Positions 27,182-35,676 of a DNA stretch of 64,000 bases are shown here, piece by piece. Origin of the DNA: Leptolyngbya sp. PCC 6406. GTDB lineage: Bacteria > Cyanobacteriota > Cyanobacteriia > Phormidesmidales > Phormidesmidaceae. The stretch spans positions 4,499,328-4,563,327 of the forward strand of contig NZ_KI913949.1 of the NCBI RefSeq assembly GCF_000332095.2. Direction: 5' to 3'. Position numbers and translations under genes: made by a program. Under the pieces are notes generated by a model. It did not search any database. It saw only the letters and a list, made by a program, of their open reading frames with translations, and was not told where the DNA came from. The number at the start of each line of letters is the position of its first letter. The first letter of the stretch is position 1.

Positions 27182-28102
27182 TTAGTTTTGTCGGTTGCGG
27201 AGCACCGAGAGCAGGGTTTCAAAGGGGGGCGGCAGGGGCGCGATCGCGCAAACCGTTTCTCCCGTAGCGGGGTGGCGCAGGGTAAGGCGGGCGGCATGGA
27301 GGGCTTGACCGGGCAGATTCACCCCCACCGAGCGCCCTGCCCCATAGACCGGGTCGCCGACGATGGGGTGGCCCAGATGGGCACAATGGACCCGAATCTG
27401 GTGGGTGCGCCCCGTTTCTAGGCGAAAGGCCATGACGGTGAAGTTGCCTATGCGTTCTTGCACCTGCCAGTGGGTGACGGCATTACGACCGCCTTTTTCG
27501 ACGGTAACGATGGCTTGCCTTTTGCGATCGCTGGGGTCACGGCCCAGGGGGGCATCCACAGTGCCTCCCTGTTCACGGGGAGCCCCGTAGACCACCCCCA
27601 GGTACTCCCGACGGGCGGTTTTGGCCTTCATCTGGGCCTGGAGATCTTGATGGGCCAAATCGGTTTTTGCGACCACAATGGCCCCGGTCGTGTCCTTATC
27701 CAGGCGATGGACAATCCCCGGTCGCTGCACCCCGCCAATGCCCAAGAGCCCCTCGCCACAATGGGCCAACAGCGCATTGACTAGGGTGCCGCTCCTGTTG
27801 CCGGGGGCGGGGTGGACCACTAGCCCCGCTGGCTTATTGACAATGATCAGGTGGTCGTCTTCGTAGAGAATGTCGAGGGGAATCGACTCGGGGGTCAGCT
27901 CTAGGGGCTGGGCCTCTGGCAGGGTGAGGCAGATGATATCCCCCGCCTGCACCAGCCGCTTTTTATCAGTACAGAGCTGGCCGTTGAGGGTGACGTATTC
28001 CCCATCAATTAGCTTTTGGAGGCGATTTCGCGATAGATCGGGGAGGTGGGCCGAGAGCCAGCGGTCGAGGCGTTCTGATTCTGGAGTCTCCACAGAAAGC
28101 AT
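27182..28102 (-). CDS. RluA-family pseudouridine synthase with S4 domain
   Basis: A 306-aa enzyme that isomerises uridine to pseudouridine in rRNA or tRNA. An N-terminal S4 RNA-binding domain (about 10-70, with ERLDRWLSAHLPDLSRNRLQ) is followed by the catalytic domain, with the catalytic aspartate in HRLDKDTTG at about residue 134. The layout is that of RluD and its relatives, which modify 23S rRNA. The specific target cannot be read. The gene lies on the minus strand, with the GGDEF gene divergent 248 bases away. Confidence 0.9.
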   Translation of the reverse strand: MLSVETPESERLDRWLSAHLPDLSRNRLQKLIDGEYVTLNGQLCTDKKRLVQAGDIICLTLPEAQPLELTPESIPLDILYEDDHLIIVNKPAGLVVHPAPGNRSGTLVNALLAHCGEGLLGIGGVQRPGIVHRLDKDTTGAIVVAKTDLAHQDLQAQMKAKTARREYLGVVYGAPREQGGTVDAPLGRDPSDRKRQAIVTVEKGGRNAVTHWQVQERIGNFTVMAFRLETGRTHQIRVHCAHLGHPIVGDPVYGAGRSVGVNLPGQALHAARLTLRHPATGETVCAIAPLPPPFETLLSVLRNRQN

Positions 28103-28350
28103 AACGGTCTGTTCGGAGATGGGGATTACTCCAATGCAACATCCTGTTAATTTAACAGACCTTTCATTTCATCGTGTTAATTTATCAGCCCCTTGTTGTC
28201 CATCCTGAAACCGTTGTGGAACAGGCATTTCCAGCTCTGGCCTGCGTCTTCTCCGGATTAGTACGCCTGTCAAGACTTGATCGGTCCCCATATCATAAGG
28301 TGTTAGGCTCCTAGGCTTCTCCCATCCTTTCAGGCTGTGGTGGTTACCCC

Positions 28351-29340
28351 ATGGACAACACTATCCAGAGTTACGAAAGCTTCAGTGTGGCATCCTCTGC
28401 GGTGCTTAGCCTTTTGCGGGATCGTCTTGGATTTGACCTGTGGATGATGACCCGTACCATCGGCGAAGACTGGATCGTGTTGCAGGCAGAGAATGGGGAG
28501 GATGGTTATGGGGTGCAGGCGGGGGATGTGTTTCGCTGGAGCGATTCCTTTTGTGCGCGGATGGTGCAGGGCCAAGGCCCTTGCGTCGCTGCCGATGTCA
28601 GCGAAGTGCCGGTCTATGCCAAGGCCCCCATTGCCCAGCAATTGCCCATTGGGGCCTATATTGGGGTACCGTTGCGCCATGACGATGGCAAACTCTTCGG
28701 TACCCTCTGCGCCATTCACCCTGAGCCGATGGACAGCGCGATCGCAGAACAGCAGTCTCTGATTGAAATGCTGGCGCGGCTCCTGTGCAGCCTCCTAGAG
28801 GCGGAAATGGGCAACATCTATCAGCGCCGACGAGCAGAGCGGGCGGAGGCAGAGTCCTTAATCGATAGCCTGACCCAGACTTACAATCGCCGGGGTTGGG
28901 ATTATCTCCTCGCCACGGAGGAGGAGTGTTGTCGTCAATATGGTCACCCCGCCTGCGTCATGGTGGTGGATCTCGATAATCTGAAGCACACTAACGATAC
29001 CCTCGGCCATACCGCCGGGGATGCCCTACTGCAACGGGCCGCTAAAACTTTGCAGGGGGAAACCCGCAGCCAGGATGTGGTGGCCCGGTTGGGGGGGGAT
29101 GAGTTTGCAGTGTTGGGCATCGAAATTGACCATCAGGCTGCCCAAGCCCTCCTGCATCGCCTCCAGACGGCCCTAGATAGGGCGGCAGTCCCTGCCTCCA
29201 TAGGGTTAGCTATATGTCAGCCCTATGGAAGCTTGAAGGAAACTTGGCAGGCGGCGGATGCTGCCATGTATGCCCAAAAACAGACTCGCAAGCAGCAGGG
29301 TGAGGTGAGAATAATGAGACCGGGCAGCTTGCCAGTATGA
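28351..29340 (+). CDS. GAF-GGDEF diguanylate cyclase
   Basis: A 329-aa cytosolic enzyme that makes cyclic di-GMP from two GTP. A GAF-like sensor domain spans about residues 15-150 and a GGDEF domain about 165-320. The active-site motif is GGDEF, preceded by RSQD at the canonical five-residue spacing, so the RxxD product-inhibition site is present. There are no transmembrane segments. The GAF domain has no obvious chromophore cysteine in the bilin-binding context, so the ligand is unknown. Upstream, 248 bases separate it from the divergent pseudouridine synthase gene. The following gene starts 44 bases later. Confidence 0.92.
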   Translation: MDNTIQSYESFSVASSAVLSLLRDRLGFDLWMMTRTIGEDWIVLQAENGEDGYGVQAGDVFRWSDSFCARMVQGQGPCVAADVSEVPVYAKAPIAQQLPIGAYIGVPLRHDDGKLFGTLCAIHPEPMDSAIAEQQSLIEMLARLLCSLLEAEMGNIYQRRRAERAEAESLIDSLTQTYNRRGWDYLLATEEECCRQYGHPACVMVVDLDNLKHTNDTLGHTAGDALLQRAAKTLQGETRSQDVVARLGGDEFAVLGIEIDHQAAQALLHRLQTALDRAAVPASIGLAICQPYGSLKETWQAADAAMYAQKQTRKQQGEVRIMRPGSLPV

Positions 29341-29384
29341 TCGAGCCCAGTATGATCGTGTAGGTATCATCGGTAGGCTCAGCT

Positions 29385-30041
29385 ATGGACATCCGCTGGC
29401 GCACGGCGTGGCGCTATCCCCAAACCCTCTTCTTACTGGTGGGAACGGGTCTAGGATATGGGGCATTTCTAGTCATTGCCGGGTTCAATCCCCTAGCCTT
29501 GTTACTGGGTAGCGCGATCGCAGGGGTCATGCTCATAGCCTGGTTTCTCCAGTTTCGCAAGGCGCAACTCGCAGAGGCAGGAACGCTGTTGGATGCAGAC
29601 ACGATGGCTGCCCATTTGGCGGAAATCCGCGATCGCGTTCCCCTACCCTCCCCCTGTCCTGAATGGCACCAAGCCCAAAACTGGGCCATGGCCAGCCAAG
29701 CCGCTGCCGCCCAGATCGCCCAAGCCGACCCCCCCCTCAGTTCCGATCTGCTGGAAACCCTCTACACCGTCGAAGCCCTTGCCCGTCAGATTGCGGGCAG
29801 TGCCGCCGCCCGCCAACAGGTACAGACCGCCCAATACCAAGACCTGACCCAACAACATCTCCAGGCCAGTAGCGATCGCCTGCAAGAAACCCACGATCAG
29901 CTTCAGAAATTGCGCGATCAAATCCTGTTGTCCCAACTCACCACCGAAGCCGCTGCCGACACCAGCCTACCCGCCCGCCTCCAACTCCTGATTGATGCCA
30001 ACAAGACCACCCTCAACGCCGCCAACGATGATCGTTCCTAG
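29385..30041 (+). CDS. Membrane protein with two helices and a long coiled coil
   Basis: A 218-aa unrecognised protein. Two hydrophobic helices (about residues 14-33 and 37-56) form a hairpin near the N-terminus, followed by about 150 residues rich in Ala, Gln and Leu that look helical and partly coiled coil (QHLQASSDRLQETHDQLQKL). The topology is likely cytoplasmic for the long tail. The next gene, a PBP-VWA lipoprotein, starts within a few bases or overlaps the end, so the two are co-translated and may act together at the membrane. No known function. Confidence 0.7.
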   Translation: MDIRWRTAWRYPQTLFLLVGTGLGYGAFLVIAGFNPLALLLGSAIAGVMLIAWFLQFRKAQLAEAGTLLDADTMAAHLAEIRDRVPLPSPCPEWHQAQNWAMASQAAAAQIAQADPPLSSDLLETLYTVEALARQIAGSAAARQQVQTAQYQDLTQQHLQASSDRLQETHDQLQKLRDQILLSQLTTEAAADTSLPARLQLLIDANKTTLNAANDDRS

Positions 30042-30045
30042 CCTC

Positions 30046-31818
30046 ATGTCTAGTCTGATGCCAACCCTAAACCGCTGGATCCACCGCCTCACCACCCGCT
30101 TTTGCCTCTGGCTAGCGGCGGGCCTAAGCCTTGCTCTCCTATGGGGCTGTGTAGGAAGCAGCGTCCCCACCATCGACTCCCCAGAAACCGCTGAACAGGT
30201 CTTGTTTGACACCCTCCTACCCAAAGTTTCCCTGCAAGAGAACTTCATTGATGACGGTGCCGCCAGCCGTTACGCCACCGACAGTATCAGCGAACCCCTG
30301 CCCAACCTAGAAGACTTTCCCCTCTATGGAGCCACCCCCAGCGGCAATACCAATCAGGTCTATATCGAGATCCTCAGCTCCTCCGAAAAGGCCAACATTG
30401 ACAAACAAAACGAACGCTGGCTAATCGAAGTAGCGGACGCCTTCAACCGCCAGGGCAAAACCGTCGCCTCCGGGCAAACCATCCAGGTAGGCATCCGTCA
30501 GATCCCCTCTGGCACGGCGGCACGACTGCTAGCGGCGGGAACCATCCAACCCACTGGCTACTCCCCCTCTAATGATCTCTGGGTGGAAATGCTGCGAAGT
30601 GAGGGGGTGAATCCAACCCCAGTGGTAGAGCGCCTAGTGCCCAATGTGGCCGGGTTTGTGCTGCAAAAAGCCGCCTATGACCAATTGGGCAGCACCGTCA
30701 CCTTTGATCAAGTGGTAGATGCCATGATCTCTGGGCAGCTCACGGCGGGCTACCCCAACCCCTACACCAGTTCCACCTCGCTGAATCTGCTCTATCACCT
30801 GTTCTGGCGGGCCGCAGGCCATCAGGCCGATGGACAACCTTTGACTCAGGGAGATTTAGAATCCCCCGAGGTGAACTCGGTCTTTGCCGCCTTCCAAGAG
30901 CAGGTGTTGATCACCACCACCACCACCCTGGACTTGCAAGAGATTTTCATTCGCGACCCCGACAAACTTCAAGCATTTCCCCTGGAATACCAGAACTACC
31001 AGAGCCTGATTCAGCTTCCCGGCTTCGAAGAGGTGCAGTTTGTCCCCTTCGGCATCCCCCACAACAATCCCCTCGTGGGCTTCGACTGGAATAGCCCAGA
31101 GGCGGCGGATGCCCTGGCCCAGTTTGGAGCCTTTGCCAGCACCTCCGAAATCCAGGATTTAGCCCGCCAGCAGGGCTTTGAGCCCACGGACTATCTTCAG
31201 CGTACCGATCTGCCCCCAATTCCCACGGGGGAAGTACTAACGGCGGCCCAGTCCTACTGGAAAGCCCGCAAGGATGGCGACCGCACCGTCTATCTCATGG
31301 CCGTTGTAGACACCAGCGGTTCTATGGACGGGGAACCCATGGCGGCGGTTAAAGAAGGACTTAAGATCGCCAGTTCCACCATCAATGCCGGTAACCAGGT
31401 AGGGCTCATTACCTTTGCCGACAACACGGTTTATCGTGTCCCCCTAGCCCCCTTTGATCAGCTCCAACATCAGCGCTTTCTAGCCGCTATCGATACCCTC
31501 AGAGCCGACGGAGCTACTGCTATGTACGACGCCACTGTGGTGGGTCTAGCGGAGCTAATGAAACGTCGTCAGAGTGATCCAGAGGGTCGCTTTTACCTAT
31601 TGCTGCTGACGGATGGGATCGCCAACCGGGGCTACGGCTTCCGGGATGTGAAGAATCTGATGACCTACAGCGATATTCGCATCTATCCCATTGCCTACGG
31701 AGATGTGAATGAGGCGGAGCTAGCAGAAATTGCCCAGTTGCGGGAATCCACAGTGAAAACTGGCACCCCCGGCAATGTGCAGGATCTTCTCAAGGGCATC
31801 TTCCAAACTAACCTGTAG
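30046..31818 (+). CDS. Lipoprotein with periplasmic-binding-like and von Willebrand A domains
   Basis: A 590-aa exported protein. A signal peptide ends in the lipobox LALLWGC. A type II periplasmic binding-like region spans about residues 75-390 (FPLYGATPSGNTNQVYIEIL ... LPPIPTGEVL). A vWA domain follows at about 415-580 with an intact MIDAS: DTSGS at about 422, a TAMYD threonine and LLTDG. Metal-dependent adhesion or ligand binding at the cell surface is therefore likely. The frame extends upstream to 29992 inside the preceding gene. I prefer ATG 30046, which leaves the signal peptide intact and removes the overlap, though ATG 30028 is possible. Fusions of this kind are seen in cyanobacteria without a settled function. 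Confidence 0.85.
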   Translation: MSSLMPTLNRWIHRLTTRFCLWLAAGLSLALLWGCVGSSVPTIDSPETAEQVLFDTLLPKVSLQENFIDDGAASRYATDSISEPLPNLEDFPLYGATPSGNTNQVYIEILSSSEKANIDKQNERWLIEVADAFNRQGKTVASGQTIQVGIRQIPSGTAARLLAAGTIQPTGYSPSNDLWVEMLRSEGVNPTPVVERLVPNVAGFVLQKAAYDQLGSTVTFDQVVDAMISGQLTAGYPNPYTSSTSLNLLYHLFWRAAGHQADGQPLTQGDLESPEVNSVFAAFQEQVLITTTTTLDLQEIFIRDPDKLQAFPLEYQNYQSLIQLPGFEEVQFVPFGIPHNNPLVGFDWNSPEAADALAQFGAFASTSEIQDLARQQGFEPTDYLQRTDLPPIPTGEVLTAAQSYWKARKDGDRTVYLMAVVDTSGSMDGEPMAAVKEGLKIASSTINAGNQVGLITFADNTVYRVPLAPFDQLQHQRFLAAIDTLRADGATAMYDATVVGLAELMKRRQSDPEGRFYLLLLTDGIANRGYGFRDVKNLMTYSDIRIYPIAYGDVNEAELAEIAQLRESTVKTGTPGNVQDLLKGIFQTNL

Positions 31819-31895
31819 TCAATGTCTTGAACAAACGCCATGGCTTCTTGTCCAAATTTATGGATGTCAATGAGATAGGACTGATTGCAATTCAT
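31819..31895 (-). pseudogene. Truncated HepT-like (DUF86) toxin N-terminus
   Basis: On the minus strand, ATG 31893-31895 opens a frame reading MNCNQSYLIDIHKFGQEAMAF and then VQDID. This resembles the first helix of HepT/DUF86 HEPN toxins (typically M-x-R-D-x-x-Y-L-x-D-I and then -F). After about 25 codons the reading runs into the antisense of the PBP-VWA gene, so the remaining ~85 residues, including the catalytic RxxxxxH, are gone. The start overlaps the last 29 bases of the MntA-like gene. This is what remains of a type VII toxin, and the partner antitoxin is still intact. Confidence 0.55.
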
Positions 31896-32211
31896 AAATC
31901 ACCTGGGAGTTGTCTAAGATTTCTTTGCGACGAATCCAGTTGAAGTCGCTTTCTACGGTTTCCTTTTCAACAAGATCAACGTCGCGGTGCAGCCAGTCTT
32001 CCAGGTCGTACTCCAATCGGACAAAACCCATCAGGTCGATTTTGCAGTCGGGGGTGAAGGTGACGAGGATATCGATGTCGCTATCGGGGCAAAAGTCGTC
32101 GCGTAGGATGGAGCCAAAGAGGGCGAGTTCGGTGATTTGAGCGATTTGGCAAAACTCGGCGAGTTGGGCGGGGGTAATGCCTAGGCGGTGATAGAGGGTT
32201 TCAATATCCAT
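31867..32211 (-). CDS. MntA-like nucleotidyltransferase (antitoxin type)
   Basis: A 114-aa minimal nucleotidyltransferase. It has GSILRDDF with Gly33-Ser34 and the metal-binding DxD Asp45/Asp47 in SDIDILV. Family members paired with HepT add AMP to the HEPN toxin and silence it. Here the partner survives only as a short N-terminal stub directly downstream. I start at ATG 32211; the longer frame to 32274 only adds a proline-rich run (PNPSPQGEGLKGRK) that looks non-coding. An orphan of this sort may be inert, or may act on a HepT encoded elsewhere. Confidence 0.82.
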   Translation of the reverse strand: MDIETLYHRLGITPAQLAEFCQIAQITELALFGSILRDDFCPDSDIDILVTFTPDCKIDLMGFVRLEYDLEDWLHRDVDLVEKETVESDFNWIRRKEILDNSQVIYELQSVLSH

Positions 32212-32278
32212 AGGTTTTCTGCCTTTAAGCCCTTCTCCCTGGGGAGAAGGGTTTGGGATCAGGATGGGTTTCAAGGTG

Positions 32279-32413
32279 GGTACTGGTTTTTAACGGGTGA
32301 TGAAAGCTCCAAAGCCTTGCTTCTCAAGGCTTTCCATGATTTTGCCAGAATTGCTTGAAGCACTTGTTGCACAGGCTTTCCAGCGATTTGTCACCCTTTA
32401 AGAGACCAGTGCC
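32279..32413. mobile_element. MITE copy A (IS4-type ends), 135 bp
   Basis: It begins GGTACTGGTTTTTAACGGGT and ends GTCACCCTTTAAGAGACCAG TGCC. The two ends are near-perfect inverted repeats (GGCACTGGTnTnTTAAnGGG TGA). A copy closely matching it over most of its length lies at 34345-34481 in the same orientation. No coding capacity. Confidence 0.85.
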
Positions 32414-32639
32414 TGATGGTGCGATCTATCCCGGCTAAGCTGTCGTAGAGCATGTGCCGAACTTTCTCGGGCGCTAGGGGCCGGGGGCTTCTATCGTTGG
32501 CCCCAGATTTGGGCGGCAGCGACAGGGAACCGGCCTCTGGGTTGTTTGTCGTTGGAGTCGGGTTCGAGATATTGACTAATGGTAGAATGATCCACGATAA
32601 AACGTACAGCGTTACAGCCATTATTACGGAGGTTGTTGC
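32414..32639. other. Gap between MITE copy A and the HEPN gene
   Basis: About 225 bases without a credible gene. The last 70 bases are AT-rich (TATTGACTAATGGTAGAATG) and probably hold the promoter of the gene at 32640. GGAGG at 32628-32632 is its ribosome-binding site. Confidence 0.5.
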
Positions 32640-33311
32640 GTGCAAATCGACGAAAAGATTCTAAGCCGATTTGATGAGCTAATCAGAATGGGGGAGCAGG
32701 TCTTAACCACACGGCGTAGTCGGTCTACTGCAACGGTTTCCTATATGGGAGATTTTGCAGTCGATTCACAGCTTTCGCATCAATGGGGAGTTAGTTGTCT
32801 CAATATCCTAAAGCGAGTCCTTGGTTCCAACAGTGATCATTATGTCAAATTTGACCAATTATTCGTGAAGTTTCACGACTTCCAGCCAACAAAAAAAGCA
32901 TTAGGCATTCTCAAATCAGCGAAAGAAGAATATCAAAATGACTTGTTGTTTGATACAAGAGTCTTGATTGAGGCTGAAGTTTTCGATGATTTTTTGGGAC
33001 AGGCTCAACACTTATTTGAATCTGGATACTTCCAGGCATCAGCAGTCATTGCTGGCAGTGTACTTGAAGACGGTTTACGGAAGCTTTGTACACAGGCAAA
33101 AGTTCTGCTTTCTGATAAGCCCAAACTTGATGTAATGAATTCTGAGCTTGCCAAGGCGGGTGTTTATAATAAACTGGTGCAGAAGCGAATAACTGCATTA
33201 GCTGACTTAAGGAACAAAGCCGCTCATGGTCAGTGGAATGAATTTTCAAGTAGCGATGTCGATGACATGTTAAGGCAAGTCCGAGTATTCATGGAAAACT
33301 ATTTTTCTTAA
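32640..33311 (+). CDS. HEPN / DUF4145-type protein
   Basis: A 223-aa protein without membrane segments. The C-terminal half (about residues 105-223) is a helical HEPN-like domain related to DUF4145: EAEVFDDFLGQAQHLFESGY, SAVIAGSVLEDGLRKLC, and DLRNKAAHGQW. The last contains the RxxxxH signature (about Arg190 to His195) of HEPN ribonucleases. The N-terminal 100 residues are unassigned. GTG start with GGAGG seven bases upstream. AT content is clearly higher than in neighbours, which suggests transfer. It is followed 191 bases later by a nuclease-like gene, and the pair lies between two MITE copies. An RNase toxin or defence effector is plausible but inferred. Confidence 0.75.
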   Translation: MQIDEKILSRFDELIRMGEQVLTTRRSRSTATVSYMGDFAVDSQLSHQWGVSCLNILKRVLGSNSDHYVKFDQLFVKFHDFQPTKKALGILKSAKEEYQNDLLFDTRVLIEAEVFDDFLGQAQHLFESGYFQASAVIAGSVLEDGLRKLCTQAKVLLSDKPKLDVMNSELAKAGVYNKLVQKRITALADLRNKAAHGQWNEFSSSDVDDMLRQVRVFMENYFS

Positions 33312-33502
33312 GGAAATGGCAATTGTTGTTTCTTATCTGCCCATTTTCGCATTTCCGATGGCCAAAGCGTTGTGCCGGATCCTTGTGAACTTGGCGAAAA
33401 ATGTACTGTTTTCATACGAAAACCGCGTAGCGAACCCACACTTAAAGCGGGACGCGCCAGTGAACTTAGGCGTTATACGGCAACCCCCATATATAAACGC
33501 TG
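33312..33502. other. Gap between HEPN and DUF6602 genes
   Basis: 191 bases with no gene. It includes a GGACGCGCCAGTGAACTTAG GCGTTATACGG stretch reminiscent of an integron attC end, but no matching left half can be found, so I make no claim. Confidence 0.4.
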
Positions 33503-34339
33503 ATGAGTGGTTATAACGGCTACGTCCACAAGCTGTCTAGGAGAGTATTAGCCCGTCTGACCGGCATTGAGGCTCTCTACAATTTCGATCTCGGTGACGA
33601 ATTCGAAGTGGCCATGTGCCATGTATTGTCAGAAATACTACCAGCAAAATTTGGTGTCTGCCGAGGATTTGTGGTCTCTGAGGATGGCTCAATCGCTGGC
33701 GATGACATAGTAATATTCGATAGATTGCTATGCCCTACCCTTCGGTCGAATGAAGGGATTAGCTATGCGAGTAAAGACCAAATTCCAGTGGAGGCTGTCT
33801 ACGCATATATTGAGTGTAAACATTCAATCCGAAGCGATGACACTTTCCAGAAGGCTGTAGAACAGGTAAGGACTGTTAAATCTCTCGTACTAGCTCGTAC
33901 ACCGCTGCGGAATCCTAATTATGCCAAGGAAGGGCCAATCTATAATGGACAAGTGCAGGATTGGCCAAGGGTGTGGCCTCGGCTCAGGAATCAGCCATTT
34001 GGCGTGATTTTATCGCGTGAATGGAATGGATGTGAACTATCGGAGGTTGTGAGCGACGACCATACTCCAGATCTGGTTATTCTAGGTGCAGACAGCGTAA
34101 TGACTCAGTACGCTCGACTAGGTCCAGATGGAATTAAAGGATCTCTCTTCCATGACCCGAGGCATTTTGCAAAGCTTCAGACGGAACAGGTCAAAGGAAA
34201 AGCCTTTGGGATTGGCATCGTTACTCTTCTTCAAGCTATTGGTTGGCAATGTCTATTGCCAATTGACTGGACGGGGCTAATCGCTTCAGAGTATTGGGCA
34301 TCCCTTGGGGACTCTGAAGATGACAAAGAGAAAGGGTGA
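33503..34339 (+). CDS. DUF6602-type nuclease-like protein
   Basis: A 278-aa protein. Strand-loop-strand features around GDDIVIFD (Asp67/Asp68, residues 67-73) followed by PVEAVYAYIECKHS (residues 95-108, Glu97, Glu104, Lys106) give a D...ExK arrangement like PD-(D/E)xK nucleases. This is the pattern I associate with DUF6602 proteins. There is no signal peptide or membrane segment. The base composition is AT-rich like the HEPN gene before it, and the stop lies five bases before MITE copy B. Cleavage of nucleic acid in a defence setting is a reasonable hypothesis. No direct evidence exists in the window. Confidence 0.6.
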   Translation: MSGYNGYVHKLSRRVLARLTGIEALYNFDLGDEFEVAMCHVLSEILPAKFGVCRGFVVSEDGSIAGDDIVIFDRLLCPTLRSNEGISYASKDQIPVEAVYAYIECKHSIRSDDTFQKAVEQVRTVKSLVLARTPLRNPNYAKEGPIYNGQVQDWPRVWPRLRNQPFGVILSREWNGCELSEVVSDDHTPDLVILGADSVMTQYARLGPDGIKGSLFHDPRHFAKLQTEQVKGKAFGIGIVTLLQAIGWQCLLPIDWTGLIASEYWASLGDSEDDKEKG

Positions 34340-34344
34340 AATTG

Positions 34345-34481
34345 GGCACTGGTCTTCTAACGGGTGATGAAAGCTCTAAAACCTTGAGCAGCAAGTATTT
34401 TCATGATTTTGTCGAAACTTGTTTGGAGGACTTGTCACACAGGTGTTTCAGCGATTTGTCACCCTTTAAGAAACCAGTGCC
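34345..34481. mobile_element. MITE copy B (IS4-type ends), 137 bp
   Basis: GGCACTGGTCTTCTAACGGG TGATGAAAGCTC at the left and CAGCGATTTGTCACCCTTTA AGAAACCAGTGCC at the right form the terminal inverted repeat. It is highly similar to copy A at 32279-32413. The element abuts the stop codons of both flanking genes (DUF6602 at 34339 and Uma2 at 34482). Confidence 0.87.
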
Positions 34482-35096
34482 TCAAGGTTTATCCTCGGCC
34501 TCTAGCCCTGGGGCATCGGATTCCAACTGCACTTTGTTATAAAGGTCGCGCAGGAGAATCGTAAACTCCAGATTGGATAGGGTGAGACTGGTGTCTAGCC
34601 CGTCGTATTCTTGCAGGAGCCATTGCTTGGGGCCGGTTTTAACGTGGTGCTCCCCATGGGCGCTGTACTGATCTACGAGGATGTATTCCACAAAGCTGGG
34701 AATGCTGCGATAGGCGGCGAATTTACCACCCCGGTCATAGTTGCTGGTGGAATTAGACAACACTTCCACGATCAGCATTGGGTTGGTAATCGTGTCCCGT
34801 CGCCCGGTCTGATAGGCCAGTTTTCCCTGCACCACCATGATGTCGGGATAGGTATAAATCTTGGCGCTGGGAATCCAGAGTCGCTGGTCAGCGGCAAAAA
34901 CGCGATAGGGCTGGTCAGCCAATCTCAAGTTCAGCGCCCCAGCCAAGTTGAGCAAAATTTGATTGTGGTCGGGGGTGCCGCCGGTCATGGGCACGATGTC
35001 TCCGTTGATGTATTCATGGCGCAGGTCGGCGGCCAGTTCTTGCTCAAGATATTCTGCAGGGGTGCAGTGGTGGGATACCTGAGGTTGGGCAATCAT
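34482..35096 (-). CDS. Uma2-family endonuclease-fold protein
   Basis: A 204-aa protein of the Uma2 (DUF820) family, a PD-(D/E)xK-fold group greatly expanded in cyanobacteria. Core features: LRHEYINGDIVPMTGGTPDH, PDIMVVQG, NPMLIVEVLSNSTSNYDRGG KF and YRSIPSFVEYILVDQ. The E-x-l-s-x-S-T region and D-R-G-x-K motif supply the putative active site. ATG 35096 (MIAQPQVSHH) is preferred to the frame start at 35162. Its stop sits immediately beside MITE copy B. Function in the cell is unknown. Roles in DNA cleavage or mobile-element biology have been suggested for the family. Confidence 0.85.
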   Translation of the reverse strand: MIAQPQVSHHCTPAEYLEQELAADLRHEYINGDIVPMTGGTPDHNQILLNLAGALNLRLADQPYRVFAADQRLWIPSAKIYTYPDIMVVQGKLAYQTGRRDTITNPMLIVEVLSNSTSNYDRGGKFAAYRSIPSFVEYILVDQYSAHGEHHVKTGPKQWLLQEYDGLDTSLTLSNLEFTILLRDLYNKVQLESDAPGLEAEDKP

Positions 35097-35196
35097 GAAG
35101 GTGCCCTCCAAAAGCTGAGGTGGGCTAGTTTTAGGGTGCTGATAGATTCCGAAAATCCACAATCCGAAATCGCCAATCCAAAGTCGTAGAGATACT

Positions 35197-35394
35197 TCAT
35201 CGATCCCACTCCTGACGGATCGTGTTGAGATGGGTCAGCATTGAGGCTCGTTTTTCTTTCAGCAGCCCCTTAGCTCTGGCGACCTTGGCATAATCTCGCT
35301 GCCACGGCAACACTACTGCAAATGGCACATCCACCGTAATAAATTCCTCATTTTGCTCAATTAAATAATGCTTCAGGATTTTGATGATGGGCAT
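35197..35394 (-). CDS. Small protein upstream of the Uma2 gene
   Basis: A 65-aa protein starting MPIIKILKHYL. There is one hydrophobic stretch (DVPFAVVLPWQ) and a basic C-terminal helix (RAKGLLKEKRASMLTHLNTI). It lies on the same strand as the Uma2 gene, 100 bases upstream of it. Short basic proteins of this kind often precede Uma2 genes or toxins in cyanobacteria, but I do not recognise a named family. It could be an antitoxin-like partner. Confidence 0.5.
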   Translation of the reverse strand: MPIIKILKHYLIEQNEEFITVDVPFAVVLPWQRDYAKVARAKGLLKEKRASMLTHLNTIRQEWDR

Positions 35395-35676
35395 GGTTCC
35401 TTCCCTTGAATGCTTACAAAACAAGAGGTTCCAGCTTTGCCTGAACCTCTTCCACCCTTAACGGGTGACAAGGGCACTCAACGTCATACGGTACAGGGTT
35501 TTGAGATAACGGAGGGGACAAAAAAGGGAGCCTCAGTGCAGCTCCCCCAATCAAATATGTTCCCTACATTCTACCAAACTACCCTTCTCACCTATCTCAG
35601 TGAGAAACAGCACTTGACCTTCCAGTTACTGTTGTTATTAATACGAGCGCATCGCCAGGTCAAACTCTCCGTCTTA

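Noticed and set aside
33420-33490. Integron attC-like end (AACTTAGGCGTTATACGG)
   Set aside because: Only one half resembles an attC site. No complementary left arm exists near the HEPN gene stop, so a gene cassette cannot be claimed.
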